Shown: piece after piece, positions 1 through 11,588 of the stretch
How positions within the stretch are numbered: the stretch's first letter is position 1
How the letters are laid out: every line of letters starts with the position of its first letter
DNA from: Adiantum capillus-veneris
Taxonomy: Eukaryota; Streptophyta; Polypodiopsida; Polypodiales; Pteridaceae
Length of the DNA: 64,000 nucleotides
NCBI GenBank assembly: GCA_014529385.2
Contig: CM043958.1
Coordinates: forward strand, 125,647,817 to 125,711,816
Reading direction: 5' to 3'
Translations under genes and position numbers: made by a program
Notes under the pieces: generated by a model
The model's database searches: none
Told to the model about the DNA's origin: nothing
What the model saw: the letters and a program-made list of their open reading frames with translations, nothing else

Positions 1-1749
1 TTGTGCTTTAGAACTTCACCATGGAGCAATCAATGTGCTTCTCAGTGGGGGAACCAAAAGATATAAGAGGAAAATGGGACACACCAAAAACACTCACAAA
101 ATGGATCTCTACAGTTCAGGGTATCCAAATTACCCCAATCCTTGAAAAAATGCCTTCAAAAACTCACTTTTCTACTTGTACACACTGTTTGGTGGAAACA
201 ATCCGGATACATGCCACACTTTGTTGTATTCAATCCCTTTTTTCCACGTTTTGTTGAGTTTAATTTAGCTTTGAAGCTCTAGCCATCAACTTTGTAAATT
301 CTTAGAGTTATGGTCTTTGGTATCAAAATAAGGTTTTGGACAGGTCCCACCCTAATCCTTTCAACCCTAATTGATGGTGGAGATTGTTACTTAACCTATT
401 CCTATAAACTAAAATGTATCTACAAACATAAATGAGTTTAACAGTGCAGAAATGAAAACAAAATGTATGTTGAATTAGTACTTTCCAAGCATAGGGAAAA
501 TCAGAGAACAAAATACTTATTGTACTTCACTCACAACTCTCTTTGTTATAAGGAGTAGAACTGGCTAGTCCTTGACTCTAGTCTCTCTACTAAGCACTAA
601 ACCTATGTCTCGCTGCTTTACTATCTAGGTGTAAATGGAATGGGTGTCAAAATATCTGGAAAGGATTTTTTTTGTACAACTAGGTCACTTGCCACCTAAG
701 GATCAACTTCCCCGGCAATGACACCAATGTTAGTGGGTCGCACAATGAACGTCTATAGCATAGCTATCTGGCACTAACATAATGTCAATACGTAATGAAG
801 CGACTCGGCATGGGGCACAAAAACTCAATGAGATGTCAATCTCAAAGAAATGAACCTAAAGAATTTTTCATGCATCTACAATAGCAAATAAATTACTTCC
901 TAGTTGGAAAATCAGCCTATGTCCAGTCTCACCACTCTAGGTCATCACGCCTTTTTGTCATCCAAATGGATTTCGAATGCAACAAAACTTAAGGAGGGGT
1001 GTTACAACACCTAAGGGCATAATCCTACCAAGTTCTACAATAATCTTAGAAGGTAAAAAAATCAAGATCCATCCCAAAAATACGTATAGAAAACTGAAAC
1101 AGAACTACATGGAAAGGTTCCCTTCAGGTTTAGAAACACTCTTCCAAGGTCAAAACATCAAAAAATAACCATTTGAGCCCTCAAATCAACACATTTAGCA
1201 CACAGACAAGACGTCTTAAACCACAACAAAATTGAGAATGATTACACTTAGATTAAGAGCAAGAGATAAGGAACACAATGTGCTATTTGGAATCGAATTC
1301 TGACCTACCAGACAAGGAGAAATGTTGATTACAAACTGTAGCAGAAGTGCATCTCTCAGTCAACGTCCAATAAGTCCCAAAGATAATGATAAGGTCTCTT
1401 TAAAACTAAGGGTTTTGACTTAAAAACTTGTGACCCTTTCCCACGGAGACCATTGGCCACTTTACAAGGCTCGTAGGTTTCAAGTGGGAAATGGAGAATA
1501 ACAGGCTAGATTACACTTAAAAAATCATTAATAGCAAAATTACAAGGCTTCTTTTGGCAAAAAGGTATTGAATACAGAGAAGTGTCGCATGTATCTGGGT
1601 TTTTAGGTGTTATTCCGTTGTATCCACCGAACACACACTCAATTGCACACTGCACAATGCGCGCATGCATGCACACACACACACTCACACTTGTTGAGAT
1701 GAATGCTTTCCACAGTGCATTTATTCCTTGGACTACAATCACACAAAAA

Positions 1750-1806
<57 letters not shown>

Positions 1807-2837
1807 GTGGTGCATTATGTAATCATGTTAATTTAGAATGACAAAAGGAGGGGTTTTAGAATGCAAAAAGTTTATGCAATTTTACAGAAATACATTAAAA
1901 TAAGGGGTTTTTATAGTTTTGGGAAAAAATACTAAAATAAGGGGTCACGTTCAGACATGTTGAAAGAGGGATTTTTTTAATACCCCATGAGCACATGTAT
2001 ATTGTGGGGTACTGAACGATGAAACACCACAAATGGCTTGGGGCACATGCACACACATTGAATCCACTACACAAAAGAGCAAAAGAAGGAGATAAGGAAA
2101 TCATGGGATAATGACACAAAAAATGGCTATGGAAGCTTGGTCTTTCTCAAAGAGCACTCTACAAGCTTCTCCTTCACAACACCAACGGCTCCTGCTTCCA
2201 TTTTGAGGAAAAAAGTTGAAAAACTCTATAATCAGCTCATCTTTATAAAGGAGGTTTACAAATTTTTAGTATGTTCATCCTTCTCACCAGACACTCAAAA
2301 TGATTTTAGCAACCGTTCCATGCTAAGCCACATGGGCACCACCTCTTGGAGTCTTAAAGGGGGGATGGGCACTTTTCCTTTTTCTCCTCTCTCTGGCCCT
2401 TAGGTTTGTCAAAAGGTAGTGGGCACCCCTCCCCACGAACTAGGGCTATCTCTAGTGGAGGACTTGGTCCTCAATAAAAAGAATGCAAACGAATGGCCCT
2501 GAAATGGGGAAAAATAATTTGTAACCACAGCATTGATACTAACTTCCAACATTGTGCCACAACATCTTGGTGCTCATGACTCTGGTGGATAATCTCTCAC
2601 TTCTAGCTATCCTCTATGGTACATACTATCTCTTTGAACCATGGAAATCTTGAAAAACCACCCTTTGGCACTCTTATCAAGGCCATCAATAAGATGTAGA
2701 ACTAGCCCCTGGGCAAAACTTCAACTACACCTAACTTGGCCATCTTGACTATGATTGTAGATTTGAAAAGACCTTCGTGCTCCATAAATCAAACAATCAA
2801 GTTTATCAACTCAAATATACCCTATTCATCATGTTAC
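1..2837. other. Non-coding stretch, no gene recognised
   Basis: No frame shows a recognisable domain or a convincing exon; all open frames are short and overlap on both strands. The only structured items are a short CA-rich patch near 1672-1692 and the (CT)n tract at 1752-1804. It ends exactly where the left repeat of the chromovirus remnant begins. Confidence 0.6.
1752..1804. repeat. (CT)n microsatellite
   Basis: About 26 uninterrupted CT dinucleotides. The Ser-Leu open frame running through it is a by-product of the dinucleotide run, not a gene. The same motif recurs at 17166-17259, 49500-49720, 50111-50580, 57548-57573 and 62299-62315. Confidence 0.95.
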
Positions 2838-2838
2838 A

Positions 2839-3037
2839 TGTCATAAAATCTAATATCTAACCAACCCAAATGATTTTCTCATATTAAATTGATCACTTAA
2901 TGTGGGAGAATAAACGGGAACAAGTGTTAAGATATAGATATGTGCTTATAGATCTATCTCAACATGGGGCCAATGGTAAAGGGGCCCAAAAGGGAGATGG
3001 TCTATCAAAGAGCAAGGCTAACCAATGGAGCACAAGA
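2839..3037 (+). repeat. Left LTR fragment of element A
   Basis: It matches 6082-6280 nearly base for base, starting with TG. After 3037 the two copies diverge completely: this one continues into RT coding, the other into non-coding LTR sequence. The shared ACCAATGGAGCACAAGA-like junction suggests a deletion between the LTR and RT. An open frame happens to read from the repeat (2964) into RT. Confidence 0.8.
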
Positions 3038-4390
3038 GGAGATTATGAGGCAAGTACAGGAATTGGTAGACAAAGGGATGGTGAGGCCTAGTTCCTCTCC
3101 CTTTTGTTCTCCAGTCCTTTTAGTGAAAAAGAAAGATGGTACATACCGTATGTGTGTGGACTATCGAGCACTAAACCATATCACTATCAAAAACAAATTT
3201 CCCGTACCTCGGGTAGAAGATCTGTTTGATAAGCTACAAGGCTCTACCTACTTCAGTAGGATTGACCTTAAGAGTGGCTATCATCAAATAAGGATAGTGG
3301 ATGAAGATATCTTAAAGACCACGTTTCGCACAACGTTTGGTCTTTATGAATATCTAGTCATGCCTTTTGGCTTGACTAATGCACCAGCTACGTTCAATCG
3401 TTTGATGGAGAAAATTTTTAGACCATATCGAAAATTCACTGGAGTATTTTTGATGATATCATCATCTACTCCAAGTCTTTGGAGGAACATAAGTAGCATC
3501 TCCAAGTGATTTTTCAAGCATTGAGGGAGAACAAGCTTTATCTCAACCAAAAGAAAAGCGAATTCTTCCTTCAAGATATTCAATATCTAGGTCATATTAT
3601 CTCTCACGATGGTATTCGTATGGATCCATCAAAGTTAGAGGTAATAAAATCATGGCCTAACCCAAGGAATCTACATGAGCTAAGAAACTTTATTGGTATG
3701 TGTGCATACTATAGACGCTTCATAGCAAAATTCTCTCAAGTAGCTGGACCACTTCACGACTTAACAAAGAAGAACGTTAAGTTTGTGACTGCTAAGGAGC
3801 AAAATGCTTTTGAAAAACTCAAAGAGAAGCTTACTTCCCAACCAGTCCTCGTGCTTCCGGATCTCTCAAAGCCATTTGAGGTCCAATGTGATGCGTGTGG
3901 TGATTGCCTTGGAGCGGTTTTGCTTCAAGAAGGGCATGCCATAGCCTATGAGAGCCGAAGGCTCAATAGTGATGAACGAGTCTTGGGCATTTATGAGAAA
4001 GAGCTTTTAGCTGTTCTACATGCCCTAGACACATGGAAGCACTACCTATTGGGGACTCCATTTATCCTACGAACCGACCACCAAAGTCTCAAGTATTTCA
4101 TGACGCAAACCAAGCTTTCCGACAAACAAATGAGGTGGGAAAATTTTCTTTCGCAATTTAATTTCCATATTGCTCACATAGCTGGTAAGCACAATCAAGT
4201 TGCCGATGCACTTTCACGACGACCAAAAGTTAATGCGGTGTCTATAGCTACTCACAATGATCTATCCTCTATGATAGATGAGTATGCTACTGACCCTGAC
4301 TTTAGAGACATAATGTCAGCCCTTGCTTTGGGGAAGAAAGAGGAACCATTCACCTTGCAGGATGGTTATCTTCTCCACGGCAATAGGCTA
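3038..4390 (+). pseudogene. Chromovirus reverse transcriptase and RNase H (element A)
   Basis: The RT would copy element RNA into DNA in the cytoplasmic particle, and RNase H would remove the RNA strand. Visible RT motifs in order are [35 protein letters not shown] and [12 protein letters not shown]. The catalytic FDD reads only after a one-base frameshift at about 3447-3450, and an in-frame TAG follows at 3494-3496. RNase H is recognised from CDACGDCLGAVLLQ, YEKELLAV, RTDHQSLKYF and ADALSRR. The N-terminus of RT is lost in the deletion described for the element. Family assignment is secure; the copy is dead. Confidence 0.88.
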
Positions 4391-5722
4391 TGTGTTACCC
4401 ATTCCCTTCGTGAGAAGGTTATGTATGAATCCCATGCTCCTCCATATGTAGGGCATAGAGGTATTCAACCTACTCTCTGAGGAGTAGAGACGTATTTCTA
4501 TTGGCCTACCATGAAAGTGGACATACAAGAGTATGTTTCAAAATGTGTAGTATGCCAAAAGACCAAGTATGATAGAGGGAAGAAACCTGGATTACTCCAG
4601 CCATTGCCTATTCCAAATTCACCATGGGAGAGTATATCCATGGATTTCATCTTTGGATTGCCCAACTCTATCCATGGGAATACAGGAATATGGACAATAG
4701 TCGACAGGTTTAGCAAGCAAGCACATTTTATTCCTGTCAAAAAGACTATTAAGGCACATCAAATGGCAACTCTCTTCATATCTCAGATTTTCAAGCACCA
4801 TGGATTACCCACATCCACCGTGTCAGATAGAGATCCTAGAATGACCAGTAATTTTTGGAAAGGTCTCTTTGAAAATCTAGGAACAAGATTGAATTTCTCT
4901 TCGGCCTATCACCCACAAACGGATGGACAAAGTGAGATAGACAATCTTACGATACTCGATCTACTCAAGACTTATGTTACCGAAGTAGATCAACGCTCAC
5001 AATGGGAAAAGTATTTATCTCTAGTAGAGTATGCCTACAATAATACTGTACATACTTCTACGGGGAAAGCACCTTTCGAGATCATAGAGGGAAGACCTAA
5101 AAGTCCCTTGCTACTCAAAGTACATGGGAAGATCTTCGCCGCCGATGAGTATAGCCGTGACCTACAAGAATCTTTTCAAAAGATTAGGGAGGCTATAGCC
5201 ATCTCTCAACAAAGGCAAAAAGCTGCTGCTGATAAGCATAGAAGAGCCTTAATGTTCAAAGAAAATGATTGGGTCTTACTCAAGTTTCCTAAGGCTTGAT
5301 TAAGGCAAACGACGGGCAAAAATCCTTCGGGCCATCAAAAGTATTATGCTAAACTAGCAAAAAGATACTATGGTCCTTTCCAAATCTTGAAGCACATTAA
5401 TGAGACGGCTTATCAACTCAAGTTTCCCAACCATTGGCTTATACACAATGCCTTTCATGTAAGCCTACTTAATCCCTACAAAGGAGAGCCACCAACTAAA
5501 CCAATTATTGAAGACCCTCCCGAAGTTGAAGACCAAGAAGAGGTGCTACAACCCGAAGCTGTCCTTCGGCATGAAGACAAGGTACTACGACATGGTAAGA
5601 TAATCCGACGATATCTTATTAAGTTCAAAAATTATCCTTTTGAAGATGCTAAATGGATGCAAGGAGTACAACTTAAGGATAGTATGAACCTTGCCAATGC
5701 TTACAATGCTACATTAGAGTAA
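4391..5722 (+). pseudogene. Chromovirus integrase with chromodomain-like tail (element A)
   Basis: Integrase would insert the DNA copy into chromatin. The reading frame is the same as upstream but is broken by TGA at 4478-4480 and TGA at 5297-5299. The zinc-binding domain shows H(x)nH then CVVC (about 4548-4560). The catalytic core shows MDFIFGLP, VSDRDP and TDGQSE, so all three acidic residues (D, D, E) remain. The C-terminal part has YYGPFQILK and NAFHVSLLNPY (the GPY/F module) and ends with an RRYLIKFKNYPFEDAKW segment resembling a chromodomain, which in this family steers insertion to particular chromatin. Stop at about 5720-5722. Confidence 0.87.
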
Positions 5723-6070
5723 GCAAATGTACAAATTTCTTTTAAATGCCTCATGTTTTTGTCTTATATGACTAGTGCTCTTTTTAATTGTGCACAAATT
5801 TAACTAGTATGCATGCTTAGAATCATGTTTGTGATGACGACGTCTCTCAAACACCAAGTAGAATTTGTCACTCTACTTTGGGAGCATGAAATGGACTAAA
5901 GAGCAGACATGCTTGCGGCAGCTATGTCTCCCAAGCACCAAATGGATTAGTCATCCATTTTGGAAAGATGTCGTCGGGTAAAAAGGGATCCTTTACCCGC
6001 TAAGTACGATTGACTAATGACTAAGACTTTATCTCTTCTACCTCATAGTCGAGGACGACTATGATTTCAA

Positions 6071-6081
6071 GAGAGAGGTAA
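6071..6081 (+). other. Polypurine tract of element A
   Basis: A purine-rich run (GAGAGAGGTAA) abuts the TG start of the right LTR at 6082, the usual place for the plus-strand primer of a gypsy element. Confidence 0.6.
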
Positions 6082-6280
6082 TGTCATAAAATCTAATATC
6101 TAACCAACCCAAATGATTTTCTCATATTAAATTGATCACTTAATGTGGGAGAATAAACGGGAACAAGTGTTAAGATATAGATATGTGCTTATAGATCTAT
6201 CTCAACACGGGGCCAATGGTAAAGGGGCCCAAAAGGGAGATGGTCTATCAAAGAGCAAGGCTAACGAATGGAGCATAAGA
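6082..6280 (+). repeat. Start of right LTR of element A
   Basis: It is homologous to 2839-3037 at a constant offset of 3243 bp. Sequence after 6280 has no second copy in the window, because the left LTR is truncated there. The LTR end was not found. Confidence 0.78.
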
Positions 6281-6362
6281 CCTTAGGGTTAGCTTCATTG
6301 AAGACCTCCAATAAATGTGTGTAAAAGTCCTTTGACCTTAGGTAAGCTAGGGCTAAAGAGCT

Positions 6363-6605
6363 TGAGGTGGTAACCCGGCCCAAGCTCGAGGTGCTTGTCC
6401 TGCTTGAGGTGCTTGTCATGCTTGAGGTGTTTGTCATGCTTGAGGTGCTTGATTAAGATGCTTGAGGTGCTTGACTGGCTCCATGCTTGAGGTGCTTGAC
6501 TTTCTGCATGATTAAGGTACTTGAGGTGCCTTGAGAAGCTTGCCTGAGATGCTTGTGGGAACACCCCCTAGTTCAAGTGCTTTGTCATGCTTGGTGAGTA
6601 AGGTG
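6363..6605. repeat. GCTTGAGGTGCTTG minisatellite
   Basis: Degenerate tandem copies of a 14-18 bp unit centred on CTTGAGGTGCTTG, about a dozen copies with TCATGCTTGAGGTG variants. The minus-strand frame encodes a repeated Lys-His-Leu-Lys pattern, most simply a by-product of the repeat. It lies inside the probable LTR, so copy number could differ between element copies. Confidence 0.7.
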
Positions 6606-7080
6606 CTTGATCACCTAAAGTCAAAAGAATTCCTACAAGAGGGGGGGAGAGCCCTTTTTCTAGGGGCTAGAGAGAGAACACCCACTCACACAGCCCCAAC
6701 TTGAAGAGGCAGCAAGGACACATGTCAGGCCCCTACCCATGTTACCTTCATGTGTTGCTTGAAGCCTATTGGCTAGGCTTCAAAGGGGTCCAATGATAAA
6801 TTACATGAATTATCTAATTGTTTTAGCATTTATCAAGTCCTCTCTCTCAAAGGGGAAAGGGGGACACTTGTTCCAAGGCTATCCCTGTTGCTTGTAATAG
6901 GCTCTCCTTGTGATTGGCTAGGCCTGGAGGGGTCCAATGAGCTTCAGTCATGAGCTACAAGGGGGGGTCGACCCAAGCAAGCTAGGGGGGTGCTTAGGGG
7001 GTATACTCACCCACACAAACTCACAAGCACTCTCATTGTGTGCTATGCAAAGTGCAAGAGCTCCCTCTCCAAGCAAGTAG

Positions 7081-7342
7081 AGGTTGAGAGCCTACACCAA
7101 CACTCTTGGCTATGGAGTGCAAATCCAACCAAGAGCCATGCTTCAATGCTTAAGCTTGACATCTCATTCTTCTTCATTACTATGCTATTATGCATGCTAG
7201 CAACAAGAGTATGATAAGTGAGGAACTAGTTCTTTCTCCTATGAAATGTTTCTTCTTCCTCTTCCCTACCCTCATTTCCTGCTAGCTCTCTCCACCTTCG
7301 AAGGTGTTTGAGGTCTTGGGACTGAGGCTTGGGACAATTAAA
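7081..7342 (+). repeat. Dispersed repeat shared with 31826-32064 (inverted)
   Basis: The block running from GAGGTTGAGAGCCTACACC to about GGGACTGAGGCTT matches the reverse complement of 31826-32064 with scattered substitutions and small indels. In both places it lies upstream of gypsy coding sequence of the same orientation (gag here, protease there), consistent with an LTR or leader segment of one family. Confidence 0.7.
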
Positions 7343-7968
7343 GCTTTCTTCAAGTTCATGTTATGCTATGATTGTGATGCATGAAGCTTTCCATCTTCAT
7401 TGCATCACCTAGGTCACAAGGAACACAAAGAATGTATTGTAACAAGTCTCTCTTAATGGGAGAAATCATAATACAAATGCCTATTGGAGGGGGGACCGGC
7501 TCCACATAAATCCGGTCCTCAACTGTTGTCATGTTCTCTAAATTCTCTCTCTTGCAAAAGTATTGTCTATGCCAAGTTAACTAATTGCTTAAGAAGAGAG
7601 GTCCTTAAGTAGCCTATAAATGGTTGATGTTGTTAATTATAATAGAGTAAGTGGAACTGGGATCTAATATCGGTTTTGTTAAGCCCACTATGTGGGGGAT
7701 GGTGCACACCTCGGGAGCTTTGGACTTAATAATGGAGTCTTTTTAGACTTGCCTACGGCTTTACCATTATTGAGCCATAAGAAGTCCAAAAGGAGCTAGC
7801 CCTTGGCAATTCCGCTATGTTAGACCTACTCCTCTACTCTCTATAATTAACCACTTTGAGCTGTGGGTGTAGATACTTAAGAGCCGATTTTCAAAGGCTA
7901 AGAGGAGTGGCAACTAAGGTTTTGTATTGCCAAAGCATACACTAAGTATAAACATAAATTTTGTTAAC

Positions 7969-8643
7969 ATGGCTGACAATAATCAAGAGAGTAGAATGAA
8001 CATTGATAGCTTTGATTTTGCACATGAAGGTGCTAATGATGATGCTCCCATGTTTGTGAATTATCTCGTCACTAGGTTGCAACAAGCTATGGGCAACCCT
8101 GTTTTGCAAGCCGAAGTTACTCAACAACTTCGTGCTTATGGAATTTCCCTTCCTCTCCCAGAGGAGAGAGAGCTTAGGAGGCCTCGTGAAGAGACCCCCA
8201 AAAGAAGACTTTCTCCCATTCGAGAGGAGGAATCCAAAGAGAAAGAAAGCAATGATAGTCTAAGTTCTTCTGAAGATGTGGCTCCACGAAGATGGAGGTC
8301 TAGACGATCGCCTACTCCTCCCAAGAGGAAAAGAGCAACCTATAGTCCTTCTCCTCATCACTCTGAAAGGCAAGAGAGGAAACAAAGGAAGAACAGGGCT
8401 AGGAAGAGGTCACCCTCTTCTCCTTCTTCTTCACCTTCCTCCTCTTCCGATGAAAGTTATGGCTATTCTCTTAGAGAATACAAGAGGGGAGGACATCGCA
8501 AATCATTTCCTGCATGGAGAAGGTCACAAAAGCTAAAGAAGTTCAAGGAGGGAGGAAAGAGTATCTCTTTTCTCACCTACGATGGCACCTTTGGTGCTAC
8601 CGACAAAGTGTTGGCCTTCAGTTGTACAATGCCAAAGTGCTAA
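7969..8643 (+). pseudogene. Truncated gypsy gag (arginine/serine-rich N-terminal part)
   Basis: Gag would form the capsid of the retrotransposon particle. I take ATG at 7969, giving 224 codons. An acidic N-terminal third is followed by a strongly Arg/Ser/Pro-rich stretch (8270-8450) and then SFLTYDGTFGATDKVLAF, which resembles the start of the capsid-like domain of plant gypsy gag proteins. After that the frame leaves the domain and stops at 8641-8643, where several hundred residues and a zinc knuckle would be expected. A 0.9-kb palindrome begins within about 60 bp of this break. It may belong to element A or to a neighbouring relative. Confidence 0.6.
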
Positions 8644-8689
8644 TAAGTGGAAGGATACAATAAATACATGTTTACACTTTGAAGGGGAA

Positions 8690-9600
8690 ACTAAAGGGTG
8701 TAAACAGTGGGAACGAGCCTTAGTCAGGTGATAATTCATAGTCAATTCACATACTTAGATCAATTAGTTACCAACTATAATTATTGTTGTAACTATATAA
8801 TGCACAATCGATCAAACTTCAGTCTGGGTACCTATAAATTAGACTCGCTAATTCATTTCAAAAGGCTGTCATTCTATAAATTAGTGCGAGTCCTTGTAAT
8901 TGTTGAGTTGTTTCTCTTAGCATAATTGAGCTCTATTGTATCAATGCCTGGTGCCAATTATACTCTTCTTTAGTATCTAAATATACCAATTCCAGTTCTT
9001 GTGTTCAATTTTTATATTTGTACTTCCATTTCCATCTTTATGTGATTTCCATCTTGTTTGAACTTTGAATCTGGTTATCTTTCTAATTTGATATCAAATT
9101 CCAAGTCTTTATCCTAGAATAGATGTCAAAAGTGTCCACCTCATTACATTTTAATGAGTTGGCCACTTTTTATAGCTATTCTAGGCTGGAGACATGGAGT
9201 TAAATATCATATGAGATAGATAATGAGATTTAGGCTTCAGAAAACATGGAAATTAGATAAGTATAAAAATGAAAGTGCAAAGATAGAAATTGAGTAAAAG
9301 AAGTAAAAGTAATATATTTAGATATTAAAGAAGAGTACAGATGGTACCTGGTGCTAATACAATAGAGCTCAATGATGCTAAGAGTAGTAGATCAATGATT
9401 ACAGGGACTTGCTATAGTCCAAAAAATGACATCCCTTTAATGAAGAAGGGATTCCTATTTATAGGTGTTCGAAGTAGACTCTGATTGACTATGCATTGTA
9501 TATTTACTATGGTAATTATAGCTAGTCAATTGATGGGACTTGACTATCAGCTAGTGCTTGACTAAGGCCGGTTCCCACTATGTACATTCCTTCTTTCTTT
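8690..9600. repeat. Large imperfect palindrome (two arms of about 440 bp)
   Basis: The left arm (about 8690-9140) is matched by the reverse complement of the right arm (about 9155-9600), with the axis near 9148. Anchors are GTGGGAAC 8707-8714 with GTTCCCAC 9571-9578, and CCTAGAATAG 9113-9122 with CTATTCTAGG 9176-9185. Each arm, read inward, has a CTATAAAT box, then a GAGCTCTATTGTAT motif, so the arms could be two inverted LTR-like units or a foldback element. The arms differ by many substitutions and small indels, so the structure is not recent. No coding sequence is present. Confidence 0.75.
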
Positions 9601-11588
9601 GAGTTTTGGCGTATTCCAAAATTCTAGACATCTGATGCTGGATCCACGAGGATGGTTTTATAATACTTAAAAATGGAGTCCTAGTTAATCCAATAACCTT
9701 GCTTGTAATATTTTCTTGTACGTGATTTAAATGAAAAAAGTCCCCTTGAGCTCCCACTATGAGCCTCTATAATGACTTGCATGCTACCTTGAATAGGTGC
9801 ACATTATCTAAGTACTCCATCAATTTCAATTATGTATAATGATCCACCTATGAGAGTGAACTTTACACTCTTGATTATTAGTCCCTTTTTATCGGACTAG
9901 AAATCTTGTTAACTAGAGGAACTTTATACTCTTAACGATTAATGCCTTCTTATTGAATTGGAAACCCTCCAAACTAGAGGAAATCAACCACCTCTTGCCA
10001 TACTCTAGAATAACTCAACAGTGATTGGCTCATCTCTTAGTGATTGTGAGGTCCCCACCCCACCAATACCAAGCTTGGGATGGGGTCCTTGACAGGTCTC
10101 TAGGCCTATTAAAAGTCAGAGTCTCTAAGTAAGAAGGGTCCAGGGAATAGACCTTTACCATTGACAATGGCTTGGGTCTATAGCCCTAGAAGAAGACCTA
10201 GTCCCATCTCACAGCAAAAACGGGACAACATCTTAAAAATCTAAGACTGTTTCAGCCATATAACTTCCACAATTTGGGCTAAGGTATTCTCAACCAATGC
10301 TTTTTTTCCCCTAATAGATTTGATGGAATAGCCGATGGTGAACTCCTCTTCCAATTGAGAAGTTTGCTCAATGTTTTTAGTGCACGAGAATGGAGAGTTA
10401 TCTGACTAATCAGGTCCATTCATCCATGATTGACAACCTTAGTCAATCCCCACTTACCACCCTATACTCACACCTGAACCTTTTGTTTCCTAATTACTAC
10501 CACATGTGTTTTAACATTTAAAAATAATGGATTTCTTTTTAACTTTTCGTCACAGTAATTTATTAAGATAAGTCATTGAAATCAGCATTGAAATCAATCT
10601 TTTAGAAAATAAACATCTTTAGACCTAAGTCAAGGTATGGTCACTTATAATATATCTTGACAACCCTGACACGTACTCCACTTGTTTCAAATACACCTAT
10701 ACATGGGTGAAAACAACAACACCCTTCCTTATTTATAAACAGGGTGGGAACCCATCACCCAAAAAGTTTGGGGCGCCCATACGCCAAACCAAATGTCCAT
10801 ACAACCAGGCGGTTCCCCTAGGATAAAAACAATATCCTAAGTAGTATCCACCAACATACACACATTAGGAAAAATATGAACCCTCTAGGAGCCCTTTGGG
10901 ATTAAGATGAATTAGAGGCTAGCCAATGAGAAGAGGGTGGTGGACACACTCTATGACCTCAAAAAGTAGGAGGAAAAAGTAGTCTTACACTTCTTAATGG
11001 CCTCTTACCTAGTGAAAAGGTGGGGAGCCTGGGGGGGGGGGGGGGGGGGGGTGTGGGGGTATGGAACGTCCAACTTCGTCCTTTTTTATCCGGTTTTGAA
11101 AAAATCCCAAAATTTTGAAAATTTCCAAAACTCAAATCTTATCTTCTTAAAGCCTCCCTAAACCTATTTTATGGGTAAAAAAACCTTTTTTGACCTAAAA
11201 AAGTCAAAGGTGCACCAAAAAACCCTAAAATTCAAAATTTTTCAAAAACTTTTGAAACAACATTTTTTTCTATCCAAAGCCCCCCAAAACTAGTCCTTAG
11301 GCAAAAAGTGTTTTTCTCTCTAGAACCCCTTTTCCAACCCCTCTTTGGTTGCAACCATCACACTCACCCTCTACTCCAACACTCTCTCTCTCTACACCAT
11401 CTCCATTGTTGAAGCTCCTCTCTCCTCACCTACCACCTCCCATTGCCACACCAAGCAAGGGTTATCCACCTTCTCCTCCCATTGCCACACCAAGAAAGGG
11501 TTATCCACCTTCTTCTATCACCTACTCCTACCTACATTGTAGCAATAAGTAAGGTCTTGCTCCTCCTCCTAATTGTCTTTGTGAAACC
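9601..11588. other. Non-coding stretch with a poly-G run
   Basis: No gene is recognised. Features seen are a 21-base G run (11031-11051), then homopolymer-rich A/T sequence to 11340 and a short duplicated CATTGCCACACCAAG motif near 11440-11500. Open frames in the CT-rich part just before 11589 look fortuitous. Confidence 0.55.

Larger units (their letters stand above)
2839..6280 (+). mobile_element. Ty3/gypsy chromovirus remnant (element A), internally deleted
   Basis: The same sequence of about 199 bp, beginning TGTCATAAAATC, occurs at 2839-3037 and again at 6082-6280 with only about three differences. Between the copies lies a pol region in the order RT, RNase H, integrase, chromodomain-like tail, which is the Ty3/gypsy order. 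The right copy is preceded by the purine-rich AGAGAGAGGTAA, as a 3' LTR should be. Gag, protease and the first part of RT are absent: the left LTR copy runs straight into RT coding at about 3037. The right LTR extends past the shared 199 bp but its end could not be fixed. The element is therefore a deletion derivative and cannot be autonomous. Confidence 0.8.
6281..7968 (+). other. LTR/leader-like non-coding DNA between element A and a gag gene
   Basis: No coding sequence is supported here. It holds a minisatellite (6363-6605) and a block, 7081-7342, also present on the minus strand at 31826-32064 next to another gypsy element. Together with the gag ORF that follows, this suggests LTR plus untranslated leader of a gypsy element, possibly a second element joined to element A. 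I could not find a convincing primer-binding site; a weak candidate near 7668 matches the tRNA-Met site poorly. Confidence 0.45.

Noticed and set aside
9280-9600. Possible solo LTR with TATA box
   Set aside because: It is one arm of the larger palindrome at 8690-9600, so it was reported as part of that structure; no independent target duplication was found.
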